The translations under genes and the position numbers were made by a program. Of a stretch of DNA of 64,000 nucleotides, positions 1-10,297 are shown piece by piece. Location: the NCBI GenBank assembly GCA_029260055.1, contig JAJDDX010000046.1, positions 24,675-88,674 on the forward strand. Direction: 5' to 3'. The notes below the pieces were generated by a model. It saw nothing but the letters and a program-made list of their open reading frames with translations. It was not told the DNA's origin and made no database searches. This DNA is from Phycisphaerae bacterium (GTDB lineage Bacteria > Planctomycetota > Phycisphaerae > UBA1845). Numbering within the stretch: the first letter of the stretch is position 1; every line of letters begins with the position of its first letter.

Positions 1-363
1 CAGTACCTGAAAGTCGTCTACGTCAAGGACGGCGAGGCCGCTCACGTGCGGTTGATCGAACCCGGTATCGCGGACAGCCGGCGCGTCCAGGTGTGCAGCG
101 GCTTGGAGATGGACGAGACGGTCATCATCGGCCCGTACCGAAGCCTCGATCAACTCAAGGACGGCAAGAAAGTCGCCCTGGCGGAGGAAGAGAAGAAGGA
201 AGGCGCTCCTGGCGACGAGGCAAAGCCCGAGGAGGGCGCCACGGATGAGCAACTCGCCGAGGACGAGACGGGCGAGGCGGACGGCGACGGATCGTCCAAG
301 GCCGGTGACTCGAACGATGAACCGAACAATGAGCAGACCGTAGCCGCGAGCACTACACCGTGA
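1..363 (+). CDS. C-terminal part of HlyD/RND-type periplasmic adaptor subunit (truncated by window start)
   Basis: Open frame continues to base 1 ([58 protein letters not shown]); C-terminal adaptor-like segment, followed directly by ABC ATPase and permeases. Confidence 0.7.
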   Translation, partial: QYLKVVYVKDGEAAHVRLIEPGIADSRRVQVCSGLEMDETVIIGPYRSLDQLKDGKKVALAEEEKKEGAPGDEAKPEEGATDEQLAEDETGEADGDGSSKAGDSNDEPNNEQTVAASTTP

Positions 364-1103
364 CAGCAGACGCACAAACCGTCATTGAACTTGCCGGGGT
401 CGAGAAGATCTACCGCGTCGGCACCGAGATCGTGCGCGCGCTGCGCGGCGTATCGCTGACGATCGATCAAAACGAATTCGTCGCCATCATGGGACCGAGC
501 GGGTCCGGCAAGAGCACGCTGATGAATATCGTCGGGTGCCTCGACGTGCCGACGAACGGTAAATACTACCTCCGAGGCACGGATGTCTCGAAGCTCTCGC
601 AATCCAAGCTCGCGCGCATTCGCGGCCGGCAGATCGGCTTCGTGTTTCAGACGTTCGAGCTGCTCGCGCGCACGACGGCACTCAAGAACGTTGAGTTGCC
701 CTTGATGTATTCTCAGACGAGGCGCAAGCGGCAGCACGCCATGGACGCGCTCAAGCGCGTCGGCCTCGAAGATCGCGCGACGCACAGACCCAATCAACTG
801 TCCGGCGGGCAGAAACAGCGCGTGGCGATCGCTCGTGCGCTCGCGCAGGAACCGGATATCATCCTCGCGGACGAACCGACGGGTAACCTCGACTCGCAGA
901 CCGGCGAGGAGATCATGGAGATCTTCGATACGCTGCACGCCGAGGGACAGACGATTATCGTCGTCACGCACGAAGAGGAGATCGCGGCTCGGTGCAAGCG
1001 GGTCATTCGCTTGCGCGACGGCTTGATCGCTTCCGACGAGCGCACGGAGGCCGTGACGTTCGTACCCATCCAGGAGCCGGCGCGAAGCGTCGGTGTGTCA
1101 TGA
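360..1103 (+). CDS. ABC transporter ATP-binding protein (MacB/LolD-like)
   Basis: Walker [10 protein letters not shown], signature [15 protein letters not shown], Walker [12 protein letters not shown]; overlaps the next gene by ATGA. Confidence 0.95.
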   Translation: MTADAQTVIELAGVEKIYRVGTEIVRALRGVSLTIDQNEFVAIMGPSGSGKSTLMNIVGCLDVPTNGKYYLRGTDVSKLSQSKLARIRGRQIGFVFQTFELLARTTALKNVELPLMYSQTRRKRQHAMDALKRVGLEDRATHRPNQLSGGQKQRVAIARALAQEPDIILADEPTGNLDSQTGEEIMEIFDTLHAEGQTIIVVTHEEEIAARCKRVIRLRDGLIASDERTEAVTFVPIQEPARSVGVS

Positions 1104-2398
1104 TCCGGTGGATTCCCAGCTTCGCTCGTTGGAGCCTTCGCGTTCCTATGCGTCTGGTGCGTTGGTGCTTCGGCTCGATTGGGCGCCAGGCGCAGAACGT
1201 CAGCACCGCGCTGGTGCAGATCTGGGCCAACAAGGGGCGGTCGATCCTCACGACGCTGGGTATCATCATCGCGGTTACGTCCATTATTACGGTCATCTCG
1301 TTCGTGCAGGGCTTCGGTAATTACATCACGGGTATGGTCAGCGGCTACGGCACCAAGTTCATGGTTGTGCGGCCTGACTACCCGCGCGGGTTTCGCGGCG
1401 CCGGTCTCGGGCGCGTGACGCTCGACATGCCGGACATCGATGCGGTGCGCACGGAATGCTCCAAGATCCACCGGATGACTCCGTTTATCTACACGCATAA
1501 CGGCGAAGTTACCTTCGGACGCGAGAAGGCGGACGACATCCCCGTCCGTGGTGTGACCGAACATTACCAGACGATTCGAAACTTCTTCGTGGATGCGGGG
1601 CGCTTCTTCGGGCCCATCGATGTGGCCAACGGCGCGAATGTCGTCGTGCTCGGCCGAACCGTGCTCGAGCGGCTCCAGTGTGATGACTCGATCGTCGGAG
1701 AACATGTCTACCTCGATAACGAACGCTTCTTGGTGGTAGGACTGCTGGAGAAGAAAGGAAGCCTCTTCGGCGAGGATCAGGACGAGACGGTCATGATCCC
1801 CTATACCACGGCACTGAACCTCTACCCCGAGCGGCGCGATGCGGTCTTCTTCCTGGCTGAAGCAGCCAACGAAGATGAGATCGACGCCGCCGCCGCCCAG
1901 ATCACGCGCGTACTTCGCCGTCGGCACGGACTTCAGCCGGGCCAGCCGAACGATTTTCACATCGATCGGCAGGACCAGGCGGTCCGTGACTTCAAGCAAG
2001 TGCGCGACGTGGCGGGTGGCATTCTCGCAGGGATCGTCAGCATTTCGCTGCTGGTCGGCGGGATCGGCATCATGAACGTCATGCTCGTGTCAGTCACCGA
2101 GCGGACGCGAGAGATCGGTCTGCGCAAGAGCGTGGGCGGGCGCCGCCGCGACATCATGCTCCAGTTCCTGACCGAGGCCGTCGTGCTCTGCACGCTTGGA
2201 GGGATCGTCGGACTCGTGCTGGGCTATGGCATCACCTATGTGGCGTCGTTGCACCCGCAGATGGTGGAGATCACCGTGCCGCTATGGTCGGTGGGGCTGG
2301 CGTTGGGGTTCTCCGCGGGAGCGGGGATCGTCTTCGGCATCATTCCGGCGTTCAAGGCGGCCATTTTGCACCCGATCGATGCACTGAGACATGAGTAG
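1100..2398 (+). CDS. MacB/FtsX-type ABC transporter permease (copy 1)
   Basis: ORF 992..2398 with likely ATG at 1100 (ATGA overlap); [28 protein letters not shown]-terminus, [27 protein letters not shown] FtsX motif. Confidence 0.9.
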   Translation: MIRWIPSFARWSLRVPMRLVRWCFGSIGRQAQNVSTALVQIWANKGRSILTTLGIIIAVTSIITVISFVQGFGNYITGMVSGYGTKFMVVRPDYPRGFRGAGLGRVTLDMPDIDAVRTECSKIHRMTPFIYTHNGEVTFGREKADDIPVRGVTEHYQTIRNFFVDAGRFFGPIDVANGANVVVLGRTVLERLQCDDSIVGEHVYLDNERFLVVGLLEKKGSLFGEDQDETVMIPYTTALNLYPERRDAVFFLAEAANEDEIDAAAAQITRVLRRRHGLQPGQPNDFHIDRQDQAVRDFKQVRDVAGGILAGIVSISLLVGGIGIMNVMLVSVTERTREIGLRKSVGGRRRDIMLQFLTEAVVLCTLGGIVGLVLGYGITYVASLHPQMVEITVPLWSVGLALGFSAGAGIVFGIIPAFKAAILHPIDALRHE

Positions 2399-2425
2399 GC
2401 CCGATCGACAACCCGACCCCACGAC

Positions 2426-2452
2426 CCGAGCCGCGGGCTTCAGCCCGCGCGG
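2426..2452. repeat. REP-like palindrome CCGAGCCGCGGGCTTCAGCCCGCGCGG
   Basis: Identical 27-mer at 25836..25862; inverted related pair at 21018..21073. Confidence 0.8.
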
Positions 2453-2500
2453 CCGAGCGGCGGTCGCGCACCTGCAGATCGACGGCGTGGAGGCTCGGAT

Positions 2501-3826
2501 GTGAACCCGCATGCCGATGACATCAAGATTCGTCGCGGTCGCGCTTTCCGGGCCGCGCGTTGGGTGATCACCGCGCCGTTTCGATTCGGTGAATGGCTCG
2601 CGGGGTCCACCGCCGCGCACGTGCGAAATGTCGTCACCGCCTTCGTGCAAATCTGGGCGAACAAGGCCCGATCCCTGCTGACGACCCTCGGGATCATCAT
2701 CGCGGTTACCTCGACGATTACAGTCATTTCGCTGGTGCAGGGGTTCGGCAACTACGTGACCGACATGCTCCGCGGGATGGGCACGAACATGATCTTCGTG
2801 ATTCCCTATCAGCCGGGCGGCTTCCGCGGCCGCATGCTCGGGCGAGTCGAGATGGACATCGAAGATGTGCGCGCGGTCATCGGCCGATGCGACAAGGTCC
2901 GCCGTATCTCACCGATGATCTTCGCCCAGGTGACGATAGAGTACGGCCACGAGAAGGTCGAGAACCTCCAGATGCGCGGCGCCACCGAGCAATTCCAGAC
3001 GATCCGCAACTTCTTCGTGGACGAGGGCCGCTTCTTCGGGCCGATCGACGTTGATAACTCCGAGCACGTCTGCGTGCTGGGACGCGACGTGCTTCGCGAC
3101 CTCCAGGCGGACGAGCGCATCGTCGGCGACTACGTCTATATCAACAGCATGCGGTTCCGTGTACTGGGCCTGCTGGAGTACAAGGGCAACATGATGGGCG
3201 AGAACCAGGACGCCCTGGTGCTCATGCCCTACACGACAGCCGTCAAGATGACCCCGTTCTTCCGCCGCTTCATGCCCTTTATGGTCGAGGCCACCGGCGA
3301 GGAGGACGCGGAGGAGTGCTCGCTTCAGATCGCCCGCGTGCTGCGCGAGCGGCGACGACTCGAACCGGGTCAGCCGAACACCTTCCGCATCCTGCGGCAG
3401 GACGAGTTCCTGCGCGACTTCGAGCAGGTCAAGATGGTGGCGACCAGCATCCTGTCGGGGCTCGTGGGCATCTCTCTGATCGTTGGCGGCATCGGCATCA
3501 TGAACATCATGCTGGTGTCGGTGACGGAGCGTACGCGCGAGATCGGCCTGCGCAAGAGCGTCGGCGGTAGGCGCAGAGACATCATGGCTCAGTTTCTGAC
3601 CGAAGCGGTCGTGCTCTCGTCGCTGGGCGGCGGCATCGGCATCGTCCTGGGCTTTTCCATCTGCTATGTGGCCTCGCTGCACCCGGACATGGTCGAGGTA
3701 ATCGTCCCGCCGTGGGTGGTCGTTCTGGCGATGGCCTTCTCCGCCAGCGTGGGCGTGGCCTTCGGCATCATCCCCGCCTTCAAAGCCGCCATCGTCCATC
3801 CGATCGACGCACTACGGTACGAGTGA
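2501..3826 (+). CDS. MacB/FtsX-type ABC transporter permease (copy 2)
   Basis: Collinear with copy 1, same FtsX motif [34 protein letters not shown]. Confidence 0.9.
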   Translation: MNPHADDIKIRRGRAFRAARWVITAPFRFGEWLAGSTAAHVRNVVTAFVQIWANKARSLLTTLGIIIAVTSTITVISLVQGFGNYVTDMLRGMGTNMIFVIPYQPGGFRGRMLGRVEMDIEDVRAVIGRCDKVRRISPMIFAQVTIEYGHEKVENLQMRGATEQFQTIRNFFVDEGRFFGPIDVDNSEHVCVLGRDVLRDLQADERIVGDYVYINSMRFRVLGLLEYKGNMMGENQDALVLMPYTTAVKMTPFFRRFMPFMVEATGEEDAEECSLQIARVLRERRRLEPGQPNTFRILRQDEFLRDFEQVKMVATSILSGLVGISLIVGGIGIMNIMLVSVTERTREIGLRKSVGGRRRDIMAQFLTEAVVLSSLGGGIGIVLGFSICYVASLHPDMVEVIVPPWVVVLAMAFSASVGVAFGIIPAFKAAIVHPIDALRYE

Positions 3827-3828
3827 CC

Positions 3829-3890
3829 GTCGAAACGCCCAAATGTCGAAACGTCGAAGCGTCCAAATGTCGAAACGGCGACGCTTTGAC
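3829..3890. repeat. Short degenerate tandem repeat based on (C)AAATGTCGAAACG
   Basis: CGAAACGCCCAAATGTCGAAACGTCGAAGCGTCCAAATGTCGAAACG read directly. Confidence 0.6.
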
Positions 3891-4081
3891 CGTCCTTCCA
3901 TCTCTCTCACACGGGTCCATCACGCGATCGGCCGGTAGAGACGGTGGCACATCTGATCAGTACCGCGAGCGTGAGCGAGCGGCCCGCGATCGTTCCTGGC
4001 TAAGCCGTTCTGATACGATGTAGGGTGTATACTGTACGCAGAGTTCGATTGTCGCGGTCAAGGTGTTCGTGAGGGTCCCGC

Positions 4082-4744
4082 ATGAGTAATAAGGCCTGCG
4101 CATACTGTGGCGCTGCTGCCGACACGAGCGACCATGTCGTTCCGAAGTGCCTGTATAAAGGTGTGCCCAACATGGCGCAGGTACCGCGTATCACTGTCCC
4201 GTCCTGCCGGGAATGCAATGACGAGTTCTCGGAGGACGAGCCGCAATTCCGTGACATCTTGTCGATCGCGGGAGACCCGAACCCGGCTGTGAACTCACTC
4301 TGGGAAGGCCCGATTCCGCGCAGCTTCAAGGAGAAGGATGGGCGAGCACGCCTTGCTGCCTTGTTCGAACAGATGGTACCAGTGGTTGTGAATGGAGAAG
4401 AACGCCACATGGTCTACCCGGCGAAGGACGAACGGGTCATGCGCATCATCCGAAAGGTCGTTCGAGGGCTGGCATACCACCACGGCGTAGCGTCGGCCGT
4501 GCCGGACCGCTACGTGTGGGCCGATGTGCTCAAATACGAGATCCCGCCTACGGTGCAAGATCATCTGACGGCTGGCAACGCTGGCGAGGGTGTGCTCAAG
4601 TACCAATTCGGCGCCATCGGTACGGACGGAATCAGCTCGGCTTGGCATCTGACGTTCTTCGAGCGGACGCCGTTTATTGGCTTGATCCTCGAGTCCCCGG
4701 ATGCGAGTCGTATAGACGAGGCTTCGGCGGGCGACGTGCCCTGA
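4082..4744 (+). CDS. HNH-like endonuclease domain protein
   Basis: CAYCG..SDHVVPKCL..CRECNDEF zinc/HNH arrangement. Confidence 0.55.
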   Translation: MSNKACAYCGAAADTSDHVVPKCLYKGVPNMAQVPRITVPSCRECNDEFSEDEPQFRDILSIAGDPNPAVNSLWEGPIPRSFKEKDGRARLAALFEQMVPVVVNGEERHMVYPAKDERVMRIIRKVVRGLAYHHGVASAVPDRYVWADVLKYEIPPTVQDHLTAGNAGEGVLKYQFGAIGTDGISSAWHLTFFERTPFIGLILESPDASRIDEASAGDVP

Positions 4745-4845
4745 CGCACACGGCGTAGCGTAACGTCGGTAGTTCGGCATGACTGCACGCGAGACGCCGG
4801 GACGGCTGTCCCCAAGACGACGAACTCGCACAGTCTCCTCCCCGT

Positions 4846-4873
4846 TTGACATCGCCCATTCGTGTGCTACAAT
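4846..4873 (+). promoter_or_regulatory. sigma70-like promoter TTGACA-N16-TACAAT upstream of arsR-like gene
   Basis: TTGACA 4846-4851, TACAAT 4868-4873, ATG at 4880. Confidence 0.6.
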
Positions 4874-4879
4874 TGCATA

Positions 4880-5323
4880 ATGACGCAAATAAACAAGAAA
4901 AAGACGGATGATCAGTCCGCGGCCTGTTGTCCAACCTCAGGACGCAGCCTCGGGAAGGACCTTGGAGGGGTCATGGAACCCGGGTTCTTCAAGGCCCTGT
5001 GCGACCCCGGGCGGGTCGCCATGCTGGTTCGGCTGGCTCAGTGCTGCAAGCCGTGCACCGTGACCGAGGTAGCTGACGGCTGTCCGGTGGACGTGTCGGT
5101 CGTCTCGCGGCATCTGGCGATGCTCCGGGACGCCGGCGTGCTCGAAGCCAAGCGGCAAGGAAAAGAGGTCTACTACACCGTGCGATACTCGGCCATCATC
5201 GAGACGCTACGGGCTATTGCGGATTGCATCGAGGCGTGCTGCCCGCCGGGTGGCGAGCCCACGACGACGGGCGATCAGCCCACGACGCCGAGCGGCAAGC
5301 CCACGAAAGGAACCAAACGATGA
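4880..5323 (+). CDS. ArsR/SmtB-family transcriptional regulator
   Basis: MTQINKKK..; wHTH segment CTVTEVADGCPVDVSVVSRHLAMLRDAGVLEAKRQGKEVYYTVR; cysteine pairs near both ends; followed by arsM. Confidence 0.85.
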   Translation: MTQINKKKTDDQSAACCPTSGRSLGKDLGGVMEPGFFKALCDPGRVAMLVRLAQCCKPCTVTEVADGCPVDVSVVSRHLAMLRDAGVLEAKRQGKEVYYTVRYSAIIETLRAIADCIEACCPPGGEPTTTGDQPTTPSGKPTKGTKR

Positions 5324-6174
5324 ACGAACATGACGAACTTCGCGGCCACGTGTCCAAGGCCTACGCCGAGGCCGTGACGAAGCAGGCCGGTAGCTGCTGT
5401 TGTGGTGGCGAGCCTGCGCAAAGCGGTGCGCTGGCCAAGCTGGCGGGCTACAGCAAAGAGGAACTCGACGCCCTGCCCGCAGACGCGGTGACCAACTCGT
5501 TCGGCTGCGGCAACCCGGTCATCTTCAGCGGCGTGAGCGAAGGTGACGTGGTCGTGGACCTCGGGTCGGGCGCGGGGATCGACCTGCTTCTGGCGGCCAA
5601 GCGCGTCGGTCCGACCGGCAGGGTCATCGGCGTCGACATGACGGACGAGATGATCGAGCGGGCGAGCCAAAACATCGCAGCCGCCGGTCTTACCAACGTC
5701 GAGGTCCGCAAGGGGATCATCGAGGACTTGCCGGTCGAAACGGGCACGGTCGACTGGGTCATCTCCAACTGTGTCATCAACTTGTCGCCGGAGAAGCCGA
5801 AGGTCTTCGCGGAGATCGCTCGCGTGCTCAAGCCCGGCGGCCGGATGCTCGTCTCTGACGTGGTCGTGCGGGATTTGCCCTTGGAGATTCGCGAGAACCA
5901 GGCTTTGTACAACTCGTGCGTGGCCGGTGCGATCAGCGAAGGTGACTACGTCGCCGGGCTCGAAAAGGCCGGGCTCGGGGATGTCGAGGTGCGCGACCGC
6001 ATCACCTACGAGGCGTCGCAGCTCACCGCGTTCATGCAGGGCGACCTGGCCGAGATCAACCGCACGCTGGCCGATTCGGGCAAGCCGCTGGTGGAGGCCG
6101 ACGCGTGCGGGCTCGCGGAGTCTCTGGCCGGCAAGGTCTGGAGTGCGATCTTCTTCGCGCGACGCACGGAATAA
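5320..6174 (+). CDS. arsM: arsenite S-adenosylmethyltransferase
   Basis: SAM-binding GDVVVDLGSGAGIDLLLAAKRVGPTGRVIGVDMTDEMI, VISNCVINLSPEK, ArsM-type cysteines; ATGA overlap with arsR-like gene. Confidence 0.85.
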   Translation: MNEHDELRGHVSKAYAEAVTKQAGSCCCGGEPAQSGALAKLAGYSKEELDALPADAVTNSFGCGNPVIFSGVSEGDVVVDLGSGAGIDLLLAAKRVGPTGRVIGVDMTDEMIERASQNIAAAGLTNVEVRKGIIEDLPVETGTVDWVISNCVINLSPEKPKVFAEIARVLKPGGRMLVSDVVVRDLPLEIRENQALYNSCVAGAISEGDYVAGLEKAGLGDVEVRDRITYEASQLTAFMQGDLAEINRTLADSGKPLVEADACGLAESLAGKVWSAIFFARRTE

Positions 6175-6480
6175 GTGCCGGCCGCCGTGGCGCTGTATTG
6201 GTTAATCTTACAGTGTTCCGATCACGCCTGCGCGGCAAACCCCTAGGCGGTGCGTCTATGGGCTATTGCACTGGTTCCCTTGCGCCTAATGTCCTGTCAC
6301 GCCTGCGGCACGACGGATGCGCCTGGTATTGACCGTCCGCATTGGGTAGGATGGGCCTAGATGCGGTGGTGGTTGCGACGCCGGGCCCGTCGCACTTACC
6401 TTTCGACCGCCGCCAAGCCGCTTTTTAGTGGTTCACTAGCCACGCCGCGCGAACGCGCGAACGCGCGGAAGGAGGGAAGT

Positions 6481-8553
6481 ATGTTCATCCGGGCTACCAT
6501 ACTGCTCGCGACCTTGTGGTTTGCCGTCGGCTCCATTCCCATGGCGGCCGGGCAGACCGTCCACCATGTGGATGATGACGCGCTCGCCGGCGGGAATGGC
6601 GCGACTTGGGCTACCGCTTTTCGCCATCTTCGCGACGCGCTGGCCGAGGCATCCGCCGGGGATGAGATTCGCGTGGCCGGCGGCATCTACAGGCCCGATC
6701 AGGACGAGGCCGGTAGCGCGACGCCCGGCGACCGCACCGAGTCGTTCCAGATTGTCACGGGTGCGACACTTGCCGGCGGATACCGCGGCTGCCCGGGCGG
6801 CAACTGCGCCGGCGGTGATCCGAATGAACGGAATCTAGCTCTGTACGAGACCGTGCTCAGTGGTGATCTGGCGGGCGATGATGTGGCCGACTTGGCCGGT
6901 TTCTTGGCCTGCTACTCCGGAAGCGGCAACGTCCGCGTGCCGGAATGTGCCCCATTCGATACCGATAGTGACCTGGACGTAGACGCGATCGACGGGCGTA
7001 TTGACGACAACAGCTATCATGTGGTCGTGGCGAGCGGGACCACCGCGGCCACCACCCTGGACGGCTTTGTGATCAAGGCTGGGAACGCGGACGGTCCAGC
7101 GGCATCCGGCCAAGACAAAGGCGGCGGGATTTACAACGATGGCGGCGCGCTGACCGTGACCCGCTGCACCATCGTCGTCAACGCGGCTGAGCTTCGCGGC
7201 GCGGGCGCGTATAACCTCGGCGCCGGCGCGGTCATGACGGAGTGTGATTTCAACAACAACAGGGTGCTGGGCAACTCGAAGGAGTCCGGCGGCGGCGGCC
7301 TCTTCAACTCCGGCGGCAACCCGACGGTGTCCGATTGCGGCTTTACCGGCAACATTGCACCGTTTGCCGGCGGCGGACTGATGGTCGATGTCGGCGGTGG
7401 CCAGCAAGTCGTACGTTGCACGTTCACCGCGAATGTGTCCTTTGGCGGCGCCGGACTCTCCTGCGTCAGCGGGCATACCGTCGTGGAGGATTGCACCTTC
7501 ACGGAGAACCACGCGTTGCACGCGGGCGGGGGAATCGACTTGATCGGCGATAGCCTCACGGTACAGCGTTGCCGGTTCGAGCGGAACCTGGCTGACACCT
7601 ACGGCGGCGCGATGTTTACCGACAACAACGTCGGTTCGACGTTTGTCGATTGTACGTTCATCGACAACACGGCCATTGCCGAGGGCGGAGCGCTGTCCCT
7701 GCTGACGGGAACGCCGACCAGGATCATCAACTCCCGTTTCTTCGGGAATGTGGCGGACCGGATTGACGGGATCGGCTCAGCAGGCGGGGCCATCGCGCTG
7801 GCCGCAGTCGACATCGCAGTGACGAACTGTCTGTTCAGCGGTAACCTGTCGGAAAGGGGCGGGGCCGTCGAGTTTGTGTCCTCCACCAACAGCACGCTTA
7901 CCTTTGACGGATGTACCTTCACGGCTAACACCGCACTGGATTCCGGGGGCGGCCTCTTCTCGTTTGGCAGTAGCGGCGTCACCACGCTACGGAATTGCAT
8001 TCTCTGGAAGAACACTGACCCAAACGGCAGCGGCGTGTCAGCTCAAATATCTGCAATGGCCCCGAACGTCTTCTTCAGCGTCATCCAAGACGATGACCCC
8101 AACGATGCTTCGATACCCTTCGGCGGCGCGGCTCAGGGTAACATCGACGATGCGCCGATCTTCGTGGATGCCGACGGGCCTGACGATGTTCCCGGTACCG
8201 AGGACGACGACCTGCGACTCGCGGCGGGCTCGCCCTGCATTGACGCGGGCGACAGCTCAGCCGTCCCGCCTGATCTGGACGACATCGACGGCGACGGCGA
8301 TACGGCCGAGCGAACGCCGCACGATCTTGGGCACGATGCTAGGTTCGTTGACGACCTGAGCGTCGTTGACTCGGGAGTGGCCGATCCGCCGGACTACCCG
8401 CAGGTAGTCGACATGGGTGCGCTCGAGGCGCCAGGCGTCGGCGGTCCTATTCCCGCGGTTTCCGAATGGGGCATGGGTGTGATGCTGCTACTGCTGCTGA
8501 CCGCGGCGACGCTCGCATTGGGGCGGCGCGGTTTCGGCGTTCACAGCGTGTAG
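6481..8553 (+). CDS. Secreted right-handed beta-helix protein with IPTL-CTERM-like sorting tail
   Basis: Signal peptide MFIRATILLATLWFAVGSIPMAAGQ; repeated GGG-I/L-x..C.F..N coil repeats; C-terminal IPAVSEWGMGVMLLLLLTAATLALGRRG. Confidence 0.75.
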   Translation: MFIRATILLATLWFAVGSIPMAAGQTVHHVDDDALAGGNGATWATAFRHLRDALAEASAGDEIRVAGGIYRPDQDEAGSATPGDRTESFQIVTGATLAGGYRGCPGGNCAGGDPNERNLALYETVLSGDLAGDDVADLAGFLACYSGSGNVRVPECAPFDTDSDLDVDAIDGRIDDNSYHVVVASGTTAATTLDGFVIKAGNADGPAASGQDKGGGIYNDGGALTVTRCTIVVNAAELRGAGAYNLGAGAVMTECDFNNNRVLGNSKESGGGGLFNSGGNPTVSDCGFTGNIAPFAGGGLMVDVGGGQQVVRCTFTANVSFGGAGLSCVSGHTVVEDCTFTENHALHAGGGIDLIGDSLTVQRCRFERNLADTYGGAMFTDNNVGSTFVDCTFIDNTAIAEGGALSLLTGTPTRIINSRFFGNVADRIDGIGSAGGAIALAAVDIAVTNCLFSGNLSERGGAVEFVSSTNSTLTFDGCTFTANTALDSGGGLFSFGSSGVTTLRNCILWKNTDPNGSGVSAQISAMAPNVFFSVIQDDDPNDASIPFGGAAQGNIDDAPIFVDADGPDDVPGTEDDDLRLAAGSPCIDAGDSSAVPPDLDDIDGDGDTAERTPHDLGHDARFVDDLSVVDSGVADPPDYPQVVDMGALEAPGVGGPIPAVSEWGMGVMLLLLLTAATLALGRRGFGVHSV

Positions 8554-8578
8554 TCGGCAGGATGGGGCTCAGTGAGTA

Positions 8579-8606
8579 GGCCGGGCTACAAATAAGTGTA
8601 GCCCGC
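8579..8606. terminator. Stem-loop GGCCGGGCTACA-aataag-TGTAGCCCGCC, possible terminator or REP-like hairpin
   Basis: GGGCTACA/TGTAGCCC perfect stem just after the beta-helix CDS; no clear T tract. Confidence 0.4.
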
Positions 8607-8986
8607 CGTGCTCACCGGTCAGGCCGACGCTCATCTCCCCACAAGCGTCGTCCCAACTCGTGAACCCGGCGGGCCACCACATCGAAGCTGTGTTCCGCAT
8701 CCGTGTAAGAATAGGAACCCGACTTCATTCATCCCCCTCATGCAATCGCATGTGGTCGGCTCCCCGTGCCATTCCGCCGGTCAGTTTTGCATGTGGCGTG
8801 CCGTAGCGTCCGCGTCGCCGTCCCGCGGCGGCAGCCTTCCTATAAACGTTGATGAGTCAAGGACTTACGGGTTCGATCGGGGTGCGGCTGTGCGACGGCG
8901 GTGTGTCCGATTGTTGGGCTGTGACTACCGGTACGCTGCCGAACTGGGCTTATCTGCACAGGTGGGAGAATAGGTAAGACGTGGTG

Positions 8987-10138
8987 CTACCCGCCTTCGT
9001 TGGCGCTGTCTTCGTCCTGGTCTTCTGAAACCACCAGCAGCGGAATCGCTTCGCCGAGTCGCGTGAGGGTGCCGAGTTCGGCAAATCGTTCGTTTTGCAG
9101 ATGGCTGACCTTCTGCTCACACCATGAACGCTCGGCCTTGGAATCCTCGCCGGTCAACTTGGCCCGCCACGATTCGAGGATCTCGATCTCGACCAACGTG
9201 ACCGCTCGGACGGCGTCGCCACGGGCTTGCTTGCCGGCGAACCACTCGTGGCACAATTCCTCCATCTGCGTAAGAAGTGCCAGGCCCGCGACGTGGCCGC
9301 CTCGGTTCGCCGTGAGCTGGCACCTCAATACGCGCGCGAAGAAAGTGTAGCGCATGGTCTCAGGCCGAAGTGTGGCAAGTGGACGATCGAGGATCGACAA
9401 GGCCGGGCCGGGATCCTCCTCATCCGCGCGCAGCGCGGCCTGCCACAGTGCCGCAGCGGCTGCGACTCGCGGGTCGCGGTCCTCGAGCAGGATTGACAGA
9501 CGCGACGCGGCGCGGCGCGCGGTGCGCTTGCCATCATCCTGTTCGGCACTCAGAAACGCCCGCAGGCCGGCTGCGAAGGCGCCCAGTCTATTGTAACGAT
9601 GATTCAGTTCCGCCCAGCCCTCGTTCTTCATATCGACGCCGTCATCGTCGAGGATCTTCGCAACCCGGGCGAGCGCGGCGTCAGCGCGCTCGCATGCTTG
9701 CATGATCACGGGCGCTTGCTCTGTGACCGTTTCGTCGAGTCCCAGGAGCTTGGCCGAACACGCGGGCTCGAGTTCATACGCCAGGACGAGGTTGGCTGCT
9801 TTCAACAATGCGTCCGCCCGCGCGCCGGTATCGCCCTCGTCCTCGGCTCGCGCGAGAGCATCAGCCACACTCGCCTCGGTCGCCTTGATGAATGCGGCTT
9901 CATCTTCAAAGCCGTCAGGAGTCGCCAGTCGAGCCGGCACGGGTTCCGCTTTCGGACTGGCGGCGGACGTCTCGTCTTCCGGGCCGGGTTGCCCCGCGAG
10001 GGCGGCCAGCGCGGGCATGATGATCGCAGCCAACGAGACACATGTGATTGAAGTGTGAGCTACCATGATGGCTGCGAGTGTACCGACGAGCCGGCCTGAC
10101 GGAAACCGCGCGAGGGCATGGATCTTGTCTCCGGGCAA
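8987..10138 (-). CDS. Hypothetical secreted/anchored protein
   Basis: 383-aa ORF with hydrophobic N-terminus, acidic/alanine-rich helical body, divergent from the vWA operon. Confidence 0.55.
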   Translation of the reverse strand: MPGDKIHALARFPSGRLVGTLAAIMVAHTSITCVSLAAIIMPALAALAGQPGPEDETSAASPKAEPVPARLATPDGFEDEAAFIKATEASVADALARAEDEGDTGARADALLKAANLVLAYELEPACSAKLLGLDETVTEQAPVIMQACERADAALARVAKILDDDGVDMKNEGWAELNHRYNRLGAFAAGLRAFLSAEQDDGKRTARRAASRLSILLEDRDPRVAAAAALWQAALRADEEDPGPALSILDRPLATLRPETMRYTFFARVLRCQLTANRGGHVAGLALLTQMEELCHEWFAGKQARGDAVRAVTLVEIEILESWRAKLTGEDSKAERSWCEQKVSHLQNERFAELGTLTRLGEAIPLLVVSEDQDEDSANEGG

Positions 10139-10297
10139 GCTGGACTGTGACTACGTTGACGAAGCGGTTTGCCGTGCCTAGACTTCTGTGCATACGCGCC
10201 CGAAGCGGGCCGGGCACGGCGCGGCTCCGCCGCGACCGTCCTGCCTTACTGGTCTGACTTCTCCGGGTGTTGCTATCGGCATCACGGGACCGACCCA

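Noticed and set aside
794-1999. 401-aa minus-strand ORF across ATPase/permease
   Set aside because: Shadow of conserved ABC genes on the plus strand.
2909-3799. 296-aa antisense ORF opposite permease 2
   Set aside because: Low-complexity His/Asp/Ala-rich shadow of a well-supported permease.
4082-4744. HNH gene as part of a restriction or anti-phage island
   Set aside because: No methyltransferase, helicase or other defence genes adjacent; neighbours are ABC exporter and arsRM.
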